DNA of 44,532 nt from Chloroflexi bacterium SZAS-1 (lineage in GTDB: Bacteria > Chloroflexota > Chloroflexia > Chloroflexales > Roseiflexaceae), in contig JAFEAS010000183.1 in the NCBI GenBank assembly GCA_018266315.1, forward strand, positions 3,054-47,585, given 5' to 3'. Positions 34,281 through 43,322 of the stretch are shown in pieces. Under the pieces are notes generated by a model. The model did no database searches. It had not been told where the DNA came from and saw only the letters and a program-made list of their open reading frames with translations. Position numbers and translations under genes: made by a program. Numbering within the stretch: the stretch's first letter is position 1; the number at the start of each line of letters is the position of its first letter.

Positions 34281-34724
34281 TCAGGAAATGCGCTGCCAGC
34301 AAAGTGGCGGCGGAGCGGTCGTCTTATCTTTGATGAGCGAGCGAATAATATCTGTCATTGAAACAATACCTAGTGGGTAAACTGGACAACTATTCGTTTT
34401 TGCCACGACAAGCCGATGAATATGGTTACGTGTCATAAGCGTAACCGCCTCAAGTAGCGTGGCATGGGCGTCACAGGTAATTACGTGGGGCGACATAATA
34501 TCACCCGCCGTCAGGATTTCATCGTGAGGCATGAGGAGACGATGCTGAGCCTGAAGCACATCGGTTTGAGATACCACGCCGATTGCATACCCGGCCTCGT
34601 CCACCACTACAATTGCGTGTATTGTATGATCGATCAAGCGCTGCATTACTTGCTCAACAGGAGTAGATACCGCGCATGTAATAAGCTCACGGCTCATGAG
34701 ATCTTTAACTGAACGCTCATACAT
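34281..34724 (-). CDS. CBS domain-pair protein
   Basis: The product is 147 aa and consists of a tandem pair of CBS domains: VKDLMSRELITCAVSTPVEQ and IHAIVVVDEAGYAIGVVSQTDVL in the first, AGDIMSPHVITCDAHATLLEAV and HIHRLVVAKT...PLGIVSMTDIIRSL in the second. Such modules bind adenosine nucleotides (AMP, ATP, SAM) and act as regulators of enzymes or channels. No enzyme domain is attached. GGAGG lies 8 nt before the ATG at 34724. Monocistronic with a terminator downstream. Confidence 0.93.
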   Translation of the reverse strand: MYERSVKDLMSRELITCAVSTPVEQVMQRLIDHTIHAIVVVDEAGYAIGVVSQTDVLQAQHRLLMPHDEILTAGDIMSPHVITCDAHATLLEAVTLMTRNHIHRLVVAKTNSCPVYPLGIVSMTDIIRSLIKDKTTAPPPLCWQRIS

Positions 34725-35103
34725 AGCTTCGACCTCCTGCGTCTATGAGAATTGGCAGCGCGCGCGGCTGCTGCTACGATGATGAGGCATATGGAGCGTA
34801 GCGCAGGGAAGTTACAATTGAGTTCCTTAAATTGTGAAAAACCTCTCGATTTCTCAGCTTTGGGTATGACACACGACCTATCTGAAAAAATATGCCGTCA
34901 AAGTAACTTGGTATGACTAGGGACTTTCTAGTGTATACGTACCGTACCGAAATTAGATGTACGAATTACGAAGATTGCCGTGAATCCTGGCGGTGGCAGC
35001 CCAAAACACTAGTAAGGCCGCACTCGGCAGCTTCTAGCTATGTAAGGGGTAGCCGATTGAGGGTGGAGCAGTGTGCAGGGGGCGTTAACCCTGATGTACG
35101 AGG
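34725..35103 (+). other. Intergenic region, no gene recognised
   Basis: 379 bp between two minus-strand genes, lower in GC than the surroundings. I see no convincing ORF (a 64-codon plus-strand ORF lacks a ribosome site), RNA or strong repeat. It should contain the promoter of the CBS gene and the end of the nusA-ribF operon, but no clear terminator was found. Confidence 0.5.
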
Positions 35104-36036
35104 TTAGCGCGGCGTCTCGGCCAGCCAGCGCCGCGCCGCTGCCACATCGGCATTGATTTGCGCTACCAGGGCTGCAATACCGGCAAATTTCTGCTCGCCA
35201 CGCAGCCGATGTAATAGCTCAATCCGCACCGTCTCGCCATAAATGTCGCCTGCAAAATCGAGTAGGTATGCTTCGACAGTACGGCGATTACTGTTGAAGG
35301 TTGGGCGCAAGCCGATGTTCGTTACCGCACCATAGTGCTGGCCCTCAACTTCGGCACGGCAAACATAGACGCCATCTGCTGGTAGTAGGTGCTGCGCTCC
35401 AACATCGATATTGGCAGTGGGGAAGCCAATCGTGCGGCCGCGCTGGTCGCCGCGCATGACCGTACCGCGTACACCAAAAGGACGCCCCAGTAGCCATGCG
35501 GCAGTTGCAACATCGCCATCGCGCAGCGCATTGCGGATGCGGGTTGAGCTAATTGGCGTACCGTCGTTGAGGCTATAGGGTGCCATCGAGTGAACCGTGT
35601 ACCCGAAGGTATGGCCGATCTCGCCGAGGCGAGTAATTGTGCCTTCGCGCCGCCGCCCCAGAGCAAAGTCCCACCCAACCCACAGCTCGCGCAGCGCAAC
35701 AGCATGGCAAATCTGCGCCATAAAGTCGTGCGCAGATATTTGCATCAATTCCCGCGTAAACGCGAGCACAATTAAGAGATCAACCCCAAGCGCCTCGATC
35801 AATTCGGCGCGCTCCTCGAAGCTGGTGAGGTACATCCGCCCACGGTCCGGGTGGATAATCATATCGGGGTGCGGATCGAATGTAAGCACTGCACTCTGGC
35901 TGCCAAGGTCATTCGCCCGGCGCACAATGCTCTCGATCAGGTGTTGGTGCCCAAGATGCACACCATCGAAAGCACCGATGGTCATAATTGTTGGGCGCGC
36001 GTTAATTGCTGCCGGTAACCCTTGAACGATCTCCAT
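35104..36036 (-). CDS. ribF: Bifunctional riboflavin kinase / FAD synthetase
   Basis: The product is 310 aa from the ATG at 36036; the TTG 11 codons earlier reads into the truB gap and is less likely. It makes FMN and FAD from riboflavin. The N-terminal FAD synthetase domain has TIGAFDGVHLGHQHLI (nucleotidyltransferase HxGH motif) and PISSTRIRNALRDG. The C-terminal flavokinase domain has GRTIGFPTANID and the metal/ATP region VTNIGLRPTF, ending with LRGEQKFAGIAALVAQI. It is the last gene of the nusA operon, 23 bp after truB, the common truB-ribF order. Confidence 0.97.
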   Translation of the reverse strand: MEIVQGLPAAINARPTIMTIGAFDGVHLGHQHLIESIVRRANDLGSQSAVLTFDPHPDMIIHPDRGRMYLTSFEERAELIEALGVDLLIVLAFTRELMQISAHDFMAQICHAVALRELWVGWDFALGRRREGTITRLGEIGHTFGYTVHSMAPYSLNDGTPISSTRIRNALRDGDVATAAWLLGRPFGVRGTVMRGDQRGRTIGFPTANIDVGAQHLLPADGVYVCRAEVEGQHYGAVTNIGLRPTFNSNRRTVEAYLLDFAGDIYGETVRIELLHRLRGEQKFAGIAALVAQINADVAAARRWLAETPR

Positions 36037-36059
36037 GGCTCGCTTCCACTCGGTAAAGG

Positions 36060-36932
36060 CTAGCCCCAATCGAATACTTTGGTGGGCTGCCAGCCATTGC
36101 CAGTATACTGCACCAGTGCCAGCAGCTGTCCATCAGGCGCATGGATGCGTGCGCGTGCAGCTGCGGTTCCATCTAGCTGTATCGGCATGCCATTACGCAC
36201 ACGCTTGGCTACCTCGGCATCGACCTGCATAACCGGCCAATCGTGTACAGCGCGCTCAGCCGGTAACAGTGCCTGGGCCAGCGATACAGTGCCTGCCACT
36301 AGCGCTGCTAGGGGTAGAGCATCGTCAAGCGTGAAGTCGCCCACGGCGGTGCGTCGAAGTGCTAAAAGGTGCGCGCCGCATCCAATTGCTTCGCCCAGAT
36401 CGCGGGCAAGCGCCCGAATATAGGTACCTTTGCTACAATGCACATCGAGTACCAGGGTATCCGCAATCGCATCATGCAAGGTCAACTGCTCAATTGTAAC
36501 CAAACGTGCCTCGCGCTCAACGACAATGCCTGCGCGTGCAAGCTCGTGTAGACGCTGGCCCTGATGGTGAAGCGCCGAATACATCGGCGGCACTTGCCAA
36601 ATATCACCACGAAATTGTGTAAGCAGCGCTTCAATTGCCTGCCGATCGAGCGTAGGTACGCTATGTGTTGCGATTACCTCGCCCTCAGCATCATCGGTGG
36701 CCGTGCGTACACCTAAACGGACATGCGCAAGGTAGCGTTTGCTGGTAGATTCCTGTACGTATTCGATGAGCCTGGTGGCTGTGCCCAGCGCAAGCACCAG
36801 GACACCAGTAGCGGCTGGATCGAGCGTGCCCGCGTGCCCCACACGTTTTTGCCGCGCTGCCCGCCGTACCTGCGCCACTGCGTCGTGCGATGTAATGCCC
36901 GCTGGCTTATCGATATTAAGAAAGCCATGCAT
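36060..36932 (-). CDS. truB: tRNA pseudouridine(55) synthase
   Basis: The product is 290 aa. It makes pseudouridine 55 in the T-arm of tRNAs. Diagnostic motifs: GFLNIDKPAGITSHD, KRVGHAGTLDPAATGVLVL with the catalytic Asp in GTLDP, SKRYLAHVRLGVRTATDDAEG and VHCSKGTYIRALARDLGEAIG. The C-terminal PUA-like part (about 240-290) is present. The ATG is 7 bp after the nrnA stop, so translation is probably coupled. Confidence 0.98.
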   Translation of the reverse strand: MHGFLNIDKPAGITSHDAVAQVRRAARQKRVGHAGTLDPAATGVLVLALGTATRLIEYVQESTSKRYLAHVRLGVRTATDDAEGEVIATHSVPTLDRQAIEALLTQFRGDIWQVPPMYSALHHQGQRLHELARAGIVVEREARLVTIEQLTLHDAIADTLVLDVHCSKGTYIRALARDLGEAIGCGAHLLALRRTAVGDFTLDDALPLAALVAGTVSLAQALLPAERAVHDWPVMQVDAEVAKRVRNGMPIQLDGTAAARARIHAPDGQLLALVQYTGNGWQPTKVFDWG

Positions 36933-36939
36933 GCCCGTG

Positions 36940-37932
36940 CTACCACACCAATTCTTGCAGCCGGGGTAGAACTTCGTGTTCAGCTTGCTCAGGACTCATA
37001 TTCAGGGTTGCCCCGGCTGCCTGGGCATGGCCACCGCCGCCCCAATAGGTTGCCAGCAGCGCCACGTTGATTGGCTGCACTGAGCGCAAGCTAATTTTTG
37101 TCGTTCCATCCTGGCGTTCTTTAAACACCACCAGTGCTCGTACACCCGATACGCGCTGTAGCATGCGCACGACTTCGTCAACCGCCTCATCCTCGGCCCC
37201 GGTATCACGCATCATCGCGAGCGTTACTCGTGCCCATGCGATCGGGCCATCGCGGCGCATTTCAGCCAGGGCCTGGCCGATTAGTTCGGCACTGCTGGCG
37301 GGTAGCGCAAAGTACACCTCGCGCACTACGCGCAGCTGGTCAGCACCCAGATCGAGCAGATCGGCGGCTACACGCATTGAAGTGGCGGTGGTGGCGCTGG
37401 TTTGGAAACTTTGCGTATCGGTCGTAATGCCCATAAGCAGGCAAGTTGCCAGATCGGCATCGATGGTAATACCCATTGCCTGAAACAGTTCGCACAATAG
37501 CTCGCAGGTTGAGGCCGCCGCCGGGTCGATGAGATTGACGGTGCCTGCGCCTTCGTTCGTTACATGATGATCGACGATCACAATCGGTAATGTGGTAAGC
37601 TCATGAACATGCTCGTCGTAAATTCGGCCTACGCGCCCCAAGGTAGCAGTATCCACCATCACGACAAGATCGACTTCTGGCAAGCTCATGCCTGCGCGAT
37701 AAACCTGAATCTGTTCGGCACCTGGCAGCCAGGTTGTGTAGCCCGGTAGTGGCGACGAAGCTAATGGAATGACTTCTTTGCCCATGGTTTTGAGGACATG
37801 CCAGACACTGAGTAATGAGCCTATTGCGTCCCCATCAGGATTAATGTGCGTCAGAATAAGAATGCGCTTGGCCTGATTGATCTGGTCGGTTAGCGCTGGA
37901 GCCGCCAGGATTGGATCAGTGTAAACAGTCAT
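36940..37932 (-). CDS. nrnA: DHH-family phosphoesterase (NrnA-like oligoribonuclease/pAp phosphatase)
   Basis: The product is 330 aa. The DHH domain has ILTHINPDGDAIGS, MVDTATLGRVG and IVIVDHHVTNEG (Mn-binding DHH motif). The DHHA1 domain ends with the substrate-binding GGGGHAQAAGA. NrnA degrades very short RNA oligonucleotides and 3'-phosphoadenosine-5'-phosphate. The position between rbfA and truB is typical. Its start overlaps the upstream methyltransferase stop by 4 bp (ATGA). The middle of the operon is therefore tightly coupled. Confidence 0.92.
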   Translation of the reverse strand: MTVYTDPILAAPALTDQINQAKRILILTHINPDGDAIGSLLSVWHVLKTMGKEVIPLASSPLPGYTTWLPGAEQIQVYRAGMSLPEVDLVVMVDTATLGRVGRIYDEHVHELTTLPIVIVDHHVTNEGAGTVNLIDPAAASTCELLCELFQAMGITIDADLATCLLMGITTDTQSFQTSATTATSMRVAADLLDLGADQLRVVREVYFALPASSAELIGQALAEMRRDGPIAWARVTLAMMRDTGAEDEAVDEVVRMLQRVSGVRALVVFKERQDGTTKISLRSVQPINVALLATYWGGGGHAQAAGATLNMSPEQAEHEVLPRLQELVW

Positions 37933-38528
37933 AGCACACTACTTATCATCTCATCGATTGGCTTATGCAAATGATATACGGCGTGACCCGCCCGTTTCTT
38001 AACTTGCTTGAGCTTAAGGCGATGGCGTGTACCAATACCAGGGATGAGGTGATTGAGACCACTCACAACGACAAACCAGTAGTTGCCGCCGGGCCGCAGC
38101 CGCGCAAACGGGGCCAGCACAAATTCGCGCTCGATGGCCTCATCGCCGATTTTAGCTGGAATATTTGCGACAATCAGGTCGAAGGGTTCGTTAGGGGCAT
38201 GCTCAAGCCCCACGCTCCCAATCGCAGTGACATTGGGCGTGGCGTTGAGCACAGCATTGTGCTCCGCGTAGCGTACTGCTAGCAAATCGCGGTCGAGCGA
38301 ATAGACTCGGGCAGTGGGAAATAATCGCGCTAGCACAATCCCGATGACGCCACATCCGCAGCCTAGATCGAGGATGGTACATGGTAAAGGGGTATCAATG
38401 GTGCGCAGGAATAGGTCGGTTCCCTCGTCAATCTGGTAAGAGGAAAACAAGGTATGGGCAACATCGAAAGAAAACGATTGCTGGCGGCAGTAGTAATCAA
38501 TCCGCTTCTTGAAATACACATCGTCCAT
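37929..38528 (-). CDS. Class I methyltransferase, small-MTS (RsmC/RlmG) type
   Basis: The product is 199 aa. Motif I is ILDLGCGCGVIGIVLARLFP, then VYSLDRDLLAVRYAEHNAVLN, and the methyl-transfer loop FDLIVANIPAKIGD, where NIPAK stands in the place of the N-P-P-F/Y used by N-methyltransferases acting on RNA bases. It probably methylates rRNA or another RNA; a Pro shift in the loop leaves this open. The segment FSSYQIDEGTDLFL at the N-terminus is the MTS pattern. It sits in the translation operon between rbfA (23 bp) and nrnA (4-bp overlap). Confidence 0.8.
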   Translation of the reverse strand: MDDVYFKKRIDYYCRQQSFSFDVAHTLFSSYQIDEGTDLFLRTIDTPLPCTILDLGCGCGVIGIVLARLFPTARVYSLDRDLLAVRYAEHNAVLNATPNVTAIGSVGLEHAPNEPFDLIVANIPAKIGDEAIEREFVLAPFARLRPGGNYWFVVVSGLNHLIPGIGTRHRLKLKQVKKRAGHAVYHLHKPIDEMISSVL

Positions 38529-38551
38529 AACGCTGAGCTTTGCAACCCTCT

Positions 38552-38929
38552 CTAGTGTTCATCGCTTGGGTGCGGTGGGTTATTGCGGCGCTCTAGCTCA
38601 ACTTGACGTAATACTTCATCGATATGCATGCTGTAGTCTAGCGAGGTGTCTAACACCAGGTGCAGCTCGGGTACGCTACGCATGTGTCGCATCTGCTGGG
38701 CGAGCTGGTGGCGCATAAAGCCCTTGGCGCGCTCAAGCGCGGCCATGGTTTCGGTGCGCTCCGCCGCGTCCAGCACTGAAATCCGCACTTTCGCATGCTG
38801 CAGGTCGGCACTTACATCAACACCAACCACGGTTGCGAACCCAACGCGCGGATCTTTTAGCTCATACTGAATAATTTCACTCAGAATATGCTGTATTTCT
38901 TCGCCGATTTGCTGTGTTCGTTTGCTCAT
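38552..38929 (-). CDS. rbfA: Ribosome-binding factor A
   Basis: The product is 125 aa from the ATG at 38929 ([20 protein letters not shown]); upstream codons run through the repeat and are not RbfA. It is a KH-type 30S maturation factor that binds near the 5' helix of 16S rRNA and helps cold adaptation. Motifs [20 protein letters not shown] and [20 protein letters not shown] are family typical. It follows infB, the near-universal infB-rbfA pair, with a 89-bp spacer that holds a large inverted repeat. Confidence 0.97.
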   Translation of the reverse strand: MSKRTQQIGEEIQHILSEIIQYELKDPRVGFATVVGVDVSADLQHAKVRISVLDAAERTETMAALERAKGFMRHQLAQQMRHMRSVPELHLVLDTSLDYSMHIDEVLRQVELERRNNPPHPSDEH

Positions 38930-38950
38930 AGCATCAGGTACACGATTGGG

Positions 38951-39008
38951 TTTGCGATTGACGATTGATATCCGCCAGCGTTGTCCAGCGTCAATCGTCA
39001 ATCGCAAA
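38951..39008. repeat. Perfect 18-bp inverted repeat between infB and rbfA
   Basis: TTTGCGATTGACGATTGA (38951-38968) and its exact complement (38991-39008) with a 22-nt loop; 3 further outer pairs include a wobble. The unit GATTGACGATT resembles the GATTTACGATT units upstream of rimM. Confidence 0.85.
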
Positions 39009-39018
39009 TCCGCAATCA

Positions 39019-41283
39019 TTAGGCGGTGCGCTCAACCTTTTCTTTGCGATAGAATTCCATATGGTCGCCTACCTGCACATCGGTGAAGCCCTCAACCACC
39101 AGGCCACACTCGTAGCCCGACTGTACTTCGCGCACATCGTCTTTGAAGCGCTTCAGACTACCAATACGGCCATCGTGAATAACTACGCCGCTGCGTAGCA
39201 CGCGCACACTCAGGTTGCGTACAATCTTGCCATCGGTGACATACAGGCCCGCCACGACTTCGCGCGACGGCAGGCGGAAGGTATTGCGAACCTCGGCGAA
39301 GCCTTCGGTTACTTCCTTCCACTCTGGCTCCAGCATACCGATCATGGCTTTCTTAAGATCGTCGGTGAGCTGGTAGATAATGTTATAGAAGCGGATATCG
39401 ATACCATGCTGCTCAGCCGCCCGCCGACCCGCCGGGTCGGGCCGAGCGTTGAACCCGATGATAATTGCGCGTGACGCAATTGCCAGGTTCACGTCGCTCT
39501 CGGTAATGGTGCCGGTACCGCGGTGAATGATCTTGATCTGCACCTCATTGGTGTTAAGCTGACCAAGGGCGTGTTCAATCGCACCAATCGAGCCGCTAAC
39601 GTCGGCCTTCAAGATAATATTCAGCTCTTTGATCTTGCCCTGCTGAATATTGCTGAACAAATCATCAAGACTGACACCACGCGTGCTAGCCATCGCCTCC
39701 AGGCGCATCTGGCGTTGGCGCTGGGTTGCTACCTCGCGCGCAATCGTCAGATCGCTCATCGCCTGGAGAATATCACCAGCTTGTGGCACCTCGTTCAAGC
39801 CCAGGATAACGACCGGCGTTGATGGATCGGCGAAGCGCAATTTCTTGCCTGCATCGCTAAACATCGCCCGGATTGTGCCGGTGACCCCACCAACCAGTAC
39901 ATTGTCTTCGGGGCGCAGTGTACCGTTTTGAATCAGCGCCGTAGCGATTGGGCCGCGGCTCTTATCCATTTCGGCTTCAACAATTGTTCCAACGGCAGCC
40001 GCATTAGGGTTCGCCTTGAACTCTTGCAGATCAGCCACCAGCAAGATCATTTCGAGCAGGCCATCAATGTTCAGTTTTTGTTTGGCCGAAACCTCAACCG
40101 ATGGTACATCACCGCCAAACTGCTCGACGATCACACCGGCAGTAGCAAGCTGCTGGCGTACGCGGTCGGGGTTGGCATTAATTGCATCGATCTTGTTAAT
40201 CGCTACAATCATAGGCACGCCCGCCGCCTGCACGTGCGAAATTGCCTCTTGCGTTTGCGGCATCACGCCATCGTCGGCGGCAACAACGAGAATAACGATG
40301 TCGGTGACCTGTGCACCGCGCGCGCGCATCGCAGTAAATGCTTCGTGGCCTGGTGTGTCGAGGAAGGTAATCTTGCGGCCATGCACTTCGACTTGGTAGG
40401 CACCGATGTGTTGCGTAATGCCGCCCGCCTCGCCCTCAGCCACGCGCGCCGAACGGATCGCATCGAGCAATTTCGTTTTACCATGGTCGACATGACCCAT
40501 GATCGTGACAACTGGGGGCCGGGGCCGCAGATCAGTGCTCTTTTCAGACGAAAGCACCTCTTTAACGTTTTCAACCACGCCGGCCATTTGCGGCAGCACA
40601 TATTCTTTCGTTTCGATATTGAAATCGGCTGCGATAATGGCGGCGGTCTCGTAATCGATCTGCTGGTTGATGTTCGCCATCATGCCAGCCTTGAGCAGCG
40701 CCTTGATAATTTCTGCTGCGCCAACGCTGGTGGCTTCCGAAAGCTCGCGCACCGTCATCAGGCTTGGCAGCTCGACTGGGCCTTTGGGGCGCACAGGTGC
40801 ACGGGTTTGTATAGCAGATGCCCGCCCCATCGTGGCTCCACCACGTCCAGGTGGGCTGCCGCGCCCTGGCGCCGAACCACGCCCCTGCGGGCCACCTCGG
40901 CCTGAGCCACTACGGGTTGCTGGTGGGCCATCGGTTTCTGAACGGGCACCATCGTTGCGCGATGCACCGCTGCGACCGCGGCTTCCTCGGTTGCGGTTAC
41001 CACCACCGCCACCACCATTACTGCCACCGCCAAAGCTGCCGCCGCCAAACCCACCACCGCCACCGCCACCGCCGGGTCGTCCACCACCCGGTCGCCCACC
41101 GCCACCACCACCGCCACCCGGTCGCCCACCGCCACCACCACCGCCACCGCCGCCAGCCGGACGACCGCCACCCGGCCGCCCACCGCCGCCGCCGCTTCGG
41201 CCACCACCAAAACCACTGGTAGAATACCCAGTGGCATGCTGGCTTTGATTGAAAGTGTCCGGCAGTACAATTATCGAATTCAT
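39019..41283 (-). CDS. infB: Translation initiation factor IF-2
   Basis: The product is 754 aa; AAGGAG lies 8 nt before the ATG at 41283. IF-2 is the GTPase that brings fMet-tRNA to the 30S and joins the subunits. The first about 150 residues are extremely Gly/Arg/Pro-rich ([10 protein letters not shown] repeats, RGSRGRSG), replacing the usual long Lys/Glu helical N-terminus. IF2_N follows with [20 protein letters not shown]. The G domain carries [28 protein letters not shown] and VAINKIDA. Domains II-IV include [20 protein letters not shown]. It is preceded by ylxR and followed by rbfA. Length is shorter than most because of the reduced N-terminus. Confidence 0.98.
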   Translation of the reverse strand: MNSIIVLPDTFNQSQHATGYSTSGFGGGRSGGGGGRPGGGRPAGGGGGGGGGGRPGGGGGGGGRPGGGRPGGGGGGGGFGGGSFGGGSNGGGGGGNRNRGSRGRSGASRNDGARSETDGPPATRSGSGRGGPQGRGSAPGRGSPPGRGGATMGRASAIQTRAPVRPKGPVELPSLMTVRELSEATSVGAAEIIKALLKAGMMANINQQIDYETAAIIAADFNIETKEYVLPQMAGVVENVKEVLSSEKSTDLRPRPPVVTIMGHVDHGKTKLLDAIRSARVAEGEAGGITQHIGAYQVEVHGRKITFLDTPGHEAFTAMRARGAQVTDIVILVVAADDGVMPQTQEAISHVQAAGVPMIVAINKIDAINANPDRVRQQLATAGVIVEQFGGDVPSVEVSAKQKLNIDGLLEMILLVADLQEFKANPNAAAVGTIVEAEMDKSRGPIATALIQNGTLRPEDNVLVGGVTGTIRAMFSDAGKKLRFADPSTPVVILGLNEVPQAGDILQAMSDLTIAREVATQRQRQMRLEAMASTRGVSLDDLFSNIQQGKIKELNIILKADVSGSIGAIEHALGQLNTNEVQIKIIHRGTGTITESDVNLAIASRAIIIGFNARPDPAGRRAAEQHGIDIRFYNIIYQLTDDLKKAMIGMLEPEWKEVTEGFAEVRNTFRLPSREVVAGLYVTDGKIVRNLSVRVLRSGVVIHDGRIGSLKRFKDDVREVQSGYECGLVVEGFTDVQVGDHMEFYRKEKVERTA
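41089..41148. repeat. 30-bp tandem repeat in the Gly-rich part of infB
   Basis: Two adjacent near-perfect 30-bp units (CGGTCGCCCACCGCCACCAC start on the plus strand) encode the [14 protein letters not shown] repeat of IF-2. Shorter related units continue on both sides. Confidence 0.7.
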
Positions 41284-41440
41284 TCATTATCTCCTTACCG
41301 CCGACCCACTCACAAAACCATTCGCTTCTTTAGGAAAAAAAGCAGAGGCTCGAAACAGTTACGGCGGTCGCTGTTGTTGGCTAGAAGTATTGCGCCTCAG
41401 CATCATCTTGGCCGGAATCGCCAAGCAATGCCGATTTCGG

Positions 41441-41782
41441 CTACTCATGTGTGCTTGGGCTGGTGTTAACAGCCTGCGGTTGAGTAAGCCGCAGCGCAAA
41501 CAAATTGAGGTGGTCGCGATCCTCCTGCTCTATTGTTTCAATGCGCAGCGCCCGCTCTAATCCGTGGCGTTTAAGCGCCTGTTCCCAGCACGAGGGCTGG
41601 TGACACAGGTATGCGCCGCGCCCTGCGCGCTTGCCGGTTGTGTCAATCGCAACGCGGCCTTCGGCGGTGCGTACCAGGCGGATGAGCCCGCGCTTTGTTT
41701 CAGAACGGCGGCACGCGATACAAAGGCGCGTAGGGACTGGCTTTGGTCGCGGCCCACTCGTTTTTTTCTTTGTCTGTGCCAT
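41441..41782 (-). CDS. ylxR: YlxR/RnpM family nucleic-acid-binding protein
   Basis: The product is 113 aa. YlxR (DUF448) has TRLCIACRRSETKRGLIRLVR and GKRAGRGAYLCHQPSCWEQALKR, both diagnostic: an RNA-binding fold with the GRGAY loop. In Bacillus it binds RNase P RNA and is therefore called RnpM. A basic N-terminal tail of about 15 residues and an extra C-terminal stretch (about 85-113) are present. It lies 57 bp after nusA and 157 bp before infB. The ribosome-binding site is weak. Confidence 0.95.
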   Translation of the reverse strand: MAQTKKKTSGPRPKPVPTRLCIACRRSETKRGLIRLVRTAEGRVAIDTTGKRAGRGAYLCHQPSCWEQALKRHGLERALRIETIEQEDRDHLNLFALRLTQPQAVNTSPSTHE

Positions 41783-41839
41783 TATCCAGAATGGACTGGT
41801 TGCGCGCTTTGAATACTCAAAGCGCGCAACCAGCCGTAC

Positions 41840-43171
41840 TTACTCGTCTTCCGCATCTGCAGCATCGGTATCGTCATCTTCGACGAGCATATATGATGCA
41901 ATCAAGCGGTCATTGCTATAAATGTTCAATTTTTGCGGTGTGGCCCGCAGCTGAACAGTTTCACCGATCAGGTCATCCCCAAGCGGCCCATAGCGATGAT
42001 GCTGGTAAACGACGGTCGCATCGGCACGGACTTTACGGGTTTCTACCTTGGCAGTTGCAAGCGCTGCTTCGCTGGCAAGCAGGTCGGCATCGGCAGCATC
42101 GCGGGCATCGGCAGCGGCGCGCTCTTCATCGAGCAGCGCGGTTGCGCTCTTGATGTCGATTCGCCAGCCGCTCAGCTTGGCGGCTAACCGCACATTCTGG
42201 CCTTCTTTACCAATCGCTAGCGAGAGCTGCTTATCGGGTACGATCACGGTTGCGGCGTGCTCGTCTTCGCGCAGCTGCACTTCAACCACCTGTGCGGGCG
42301 AAAGCGCATTGGCAATGAATTCTTTTGGATCCGATGACCACTGGACGACATCGATCTTCTCACCATTCAGCTCATTGACGATGTTTTGAATGCGCACTCC
42401 GCGCATACCAACACACGAGCCGACCGGGTCGATGCCTTCCTGGCGAGCAGTGACGCCTACTTTTGTGCGCAGGCCCGGCTCACGCGCAATCGACTTTATT
42501 TCGACCGTGCCGTTGTAAATTTCGGGCACTTCCATTTCGAACAGCCGCATAATCAGCTGCTTATGTGTGCGCGATGCGATCAGGCGTGGGCCACGATCTT
42601 CGCGCCGAATCTCCATCAGGTACACTTTCAGGCGCTGACCATGGTAATAGCGGTCGCTATCGACTTGCTCTTTTGGTGGGAGAATAGCTTCGGCCTTGCC
42701 CATTTCAAGGATGACATTCCCCTTTGAAACGCGCTGAACGGTTGCCGTCACTAGCTCGCCTTCACGATCAAGGTATTCGCCGTAGATATGTTCACGCTCA
42801 ACTTCTTTAATGCCTTGCAGAATGACTTGCTTCGCAGTTTGTGCCGCAATTCGGCCAAAATCGTTTGGCGTACTTTCAACCACAATCGTTTCGCCGATCT
42901 CGACATCCGACTTCACCCGCTTTGCATCGACATAATCAATCTCAAAGCGATCATCGAAGACCTCATCGACTACCTGCTTCTCAGCAAACACTCGCGCCTG
43001 CCCAGTCTGCGGATCGAGCTTTACCGATACTTCAATCGGCGGTGGATTATTCCCCAATGTACGGCGATATGCCGTCACTAGAGCCTTTTCCATCACTTCA
43101 ATAATTGCTTCTTTTGGAATACCGCGCTCCGCAGCGATTTGCGAAATAGCGGCATAAAACTCATGTTTCAT
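41840..43171 (-). CDS. nusA: Transcription termination/antitermination factor NusA
   Basis: The product is 443 aa with GAGGAG 4-5 nt before the ATG. The N-terminal RNA polymerase-binding domain (1-125) contains AISQIAAERGIPKEAIIEVME and KQVILQGIKEVERE. The S1 domain follows (about 130-200), then KH1 and KH2 (about 200-345) with GVRIQNIVNELNGEKIDVVQW and LAIGKEGQNVRLAAKLSGW. A C-terminal tail of about 100 residues is acidic and has no E. coli-type AR repeats. NusA modulates pausing and intrinsic termination. A weak terminator in the leader suggests autoregulation. rimP is not upstream. Confidence 0.98.
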   Translation of the reverse strand: MKHEFYAAISQIAAERGIPKEAIIEVMEKALVTAYRRTLGNNPPPIEVSVKLDPQTGQARVFAEKQVVDEVFDDRFEIDYVDAKRVKSDVEIGETIVVESTPNDFGRIAAQTAKQVILQGIKEVEREHIYGEYLDREGELVTATVQRVSKGNVILEMGKAEAILPPKEQVDSDRYYHGQRLKVYLMEIRREDRGPRLIASRTHKQLIMRLFEMEVPEIYNGTVEIKSIAREPGLRTKVGVTARQEGIDPVGSCVGMRGVRIQNIVNELNGEKIDVVQWSSDPKEFIANALSPAQVVEVQLREDEHAATVIVPDKQLSLAIGKEGQNVRLAAKLSGWRIDIKSATALLDEERAAADARDAADADLLASEAALATAKVETRKVRADATVVYQHHRYGPLGDDLIGETVQLRATPQKLNIYSNDRLIASYMLVEDDDTDAADAEDE

Positions 43172-43239
43172 TGTCTCCTCACCATGCCCTGTCGACGCAG
43201 ACCGCCGTTTCAGCTAGCTCGTTCGAAAATGAACAATAA

Positions 43240-43264
43240 GAAAAGTGGGGGGTACCCACTTTTC
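43240..43264 (-). terminator. Leader attenuator of the nusA operon
   Basis: On the minus strand a 10-bp stem (GAAAAGTGGG at 43264-43255 by complement, pairing with 43249-43240) with a 5-nt loop is followed by TTATTGTTC, an interrupted U-tract. It sits about 20-45 nt after the predicted transcription start and 68 nt before the nusA ATG, so it must be passed by every polymerase. Confidence 0.65.
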
Positions 43265-43290
43265 GGCGAAATCCGTCTCGTGCGGCTATT

Positions 43291-43319
43291 AGTATACCAT
43301 TTCCATGCCGTGCGTGCAA
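43291..43319 (-). promoter_or_regulatory. Promoter of the nusA-ribF operon
   Basis: Minus strand TTGCAC (43319-43314), a 17-bp spacer and TGG-extended TATACT (43296-43291). Predicted start near 43284. Confidence 0.75.
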
Positions 43320-43322
43320 CCG

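Noticed and set aside
34913..35107. 64-codon ORF in the gap upstream of the CBS gene
   Set aside because: No ribosome site, no similarity, unusual composition; probably chance.
40667..41248. Plus-strand proline-rich ORF (193 codons) opposite infB
   Set aside because: It is the antisense reading of the Gly-rich IF-2 repeats (GGN to NCC), not a gene.
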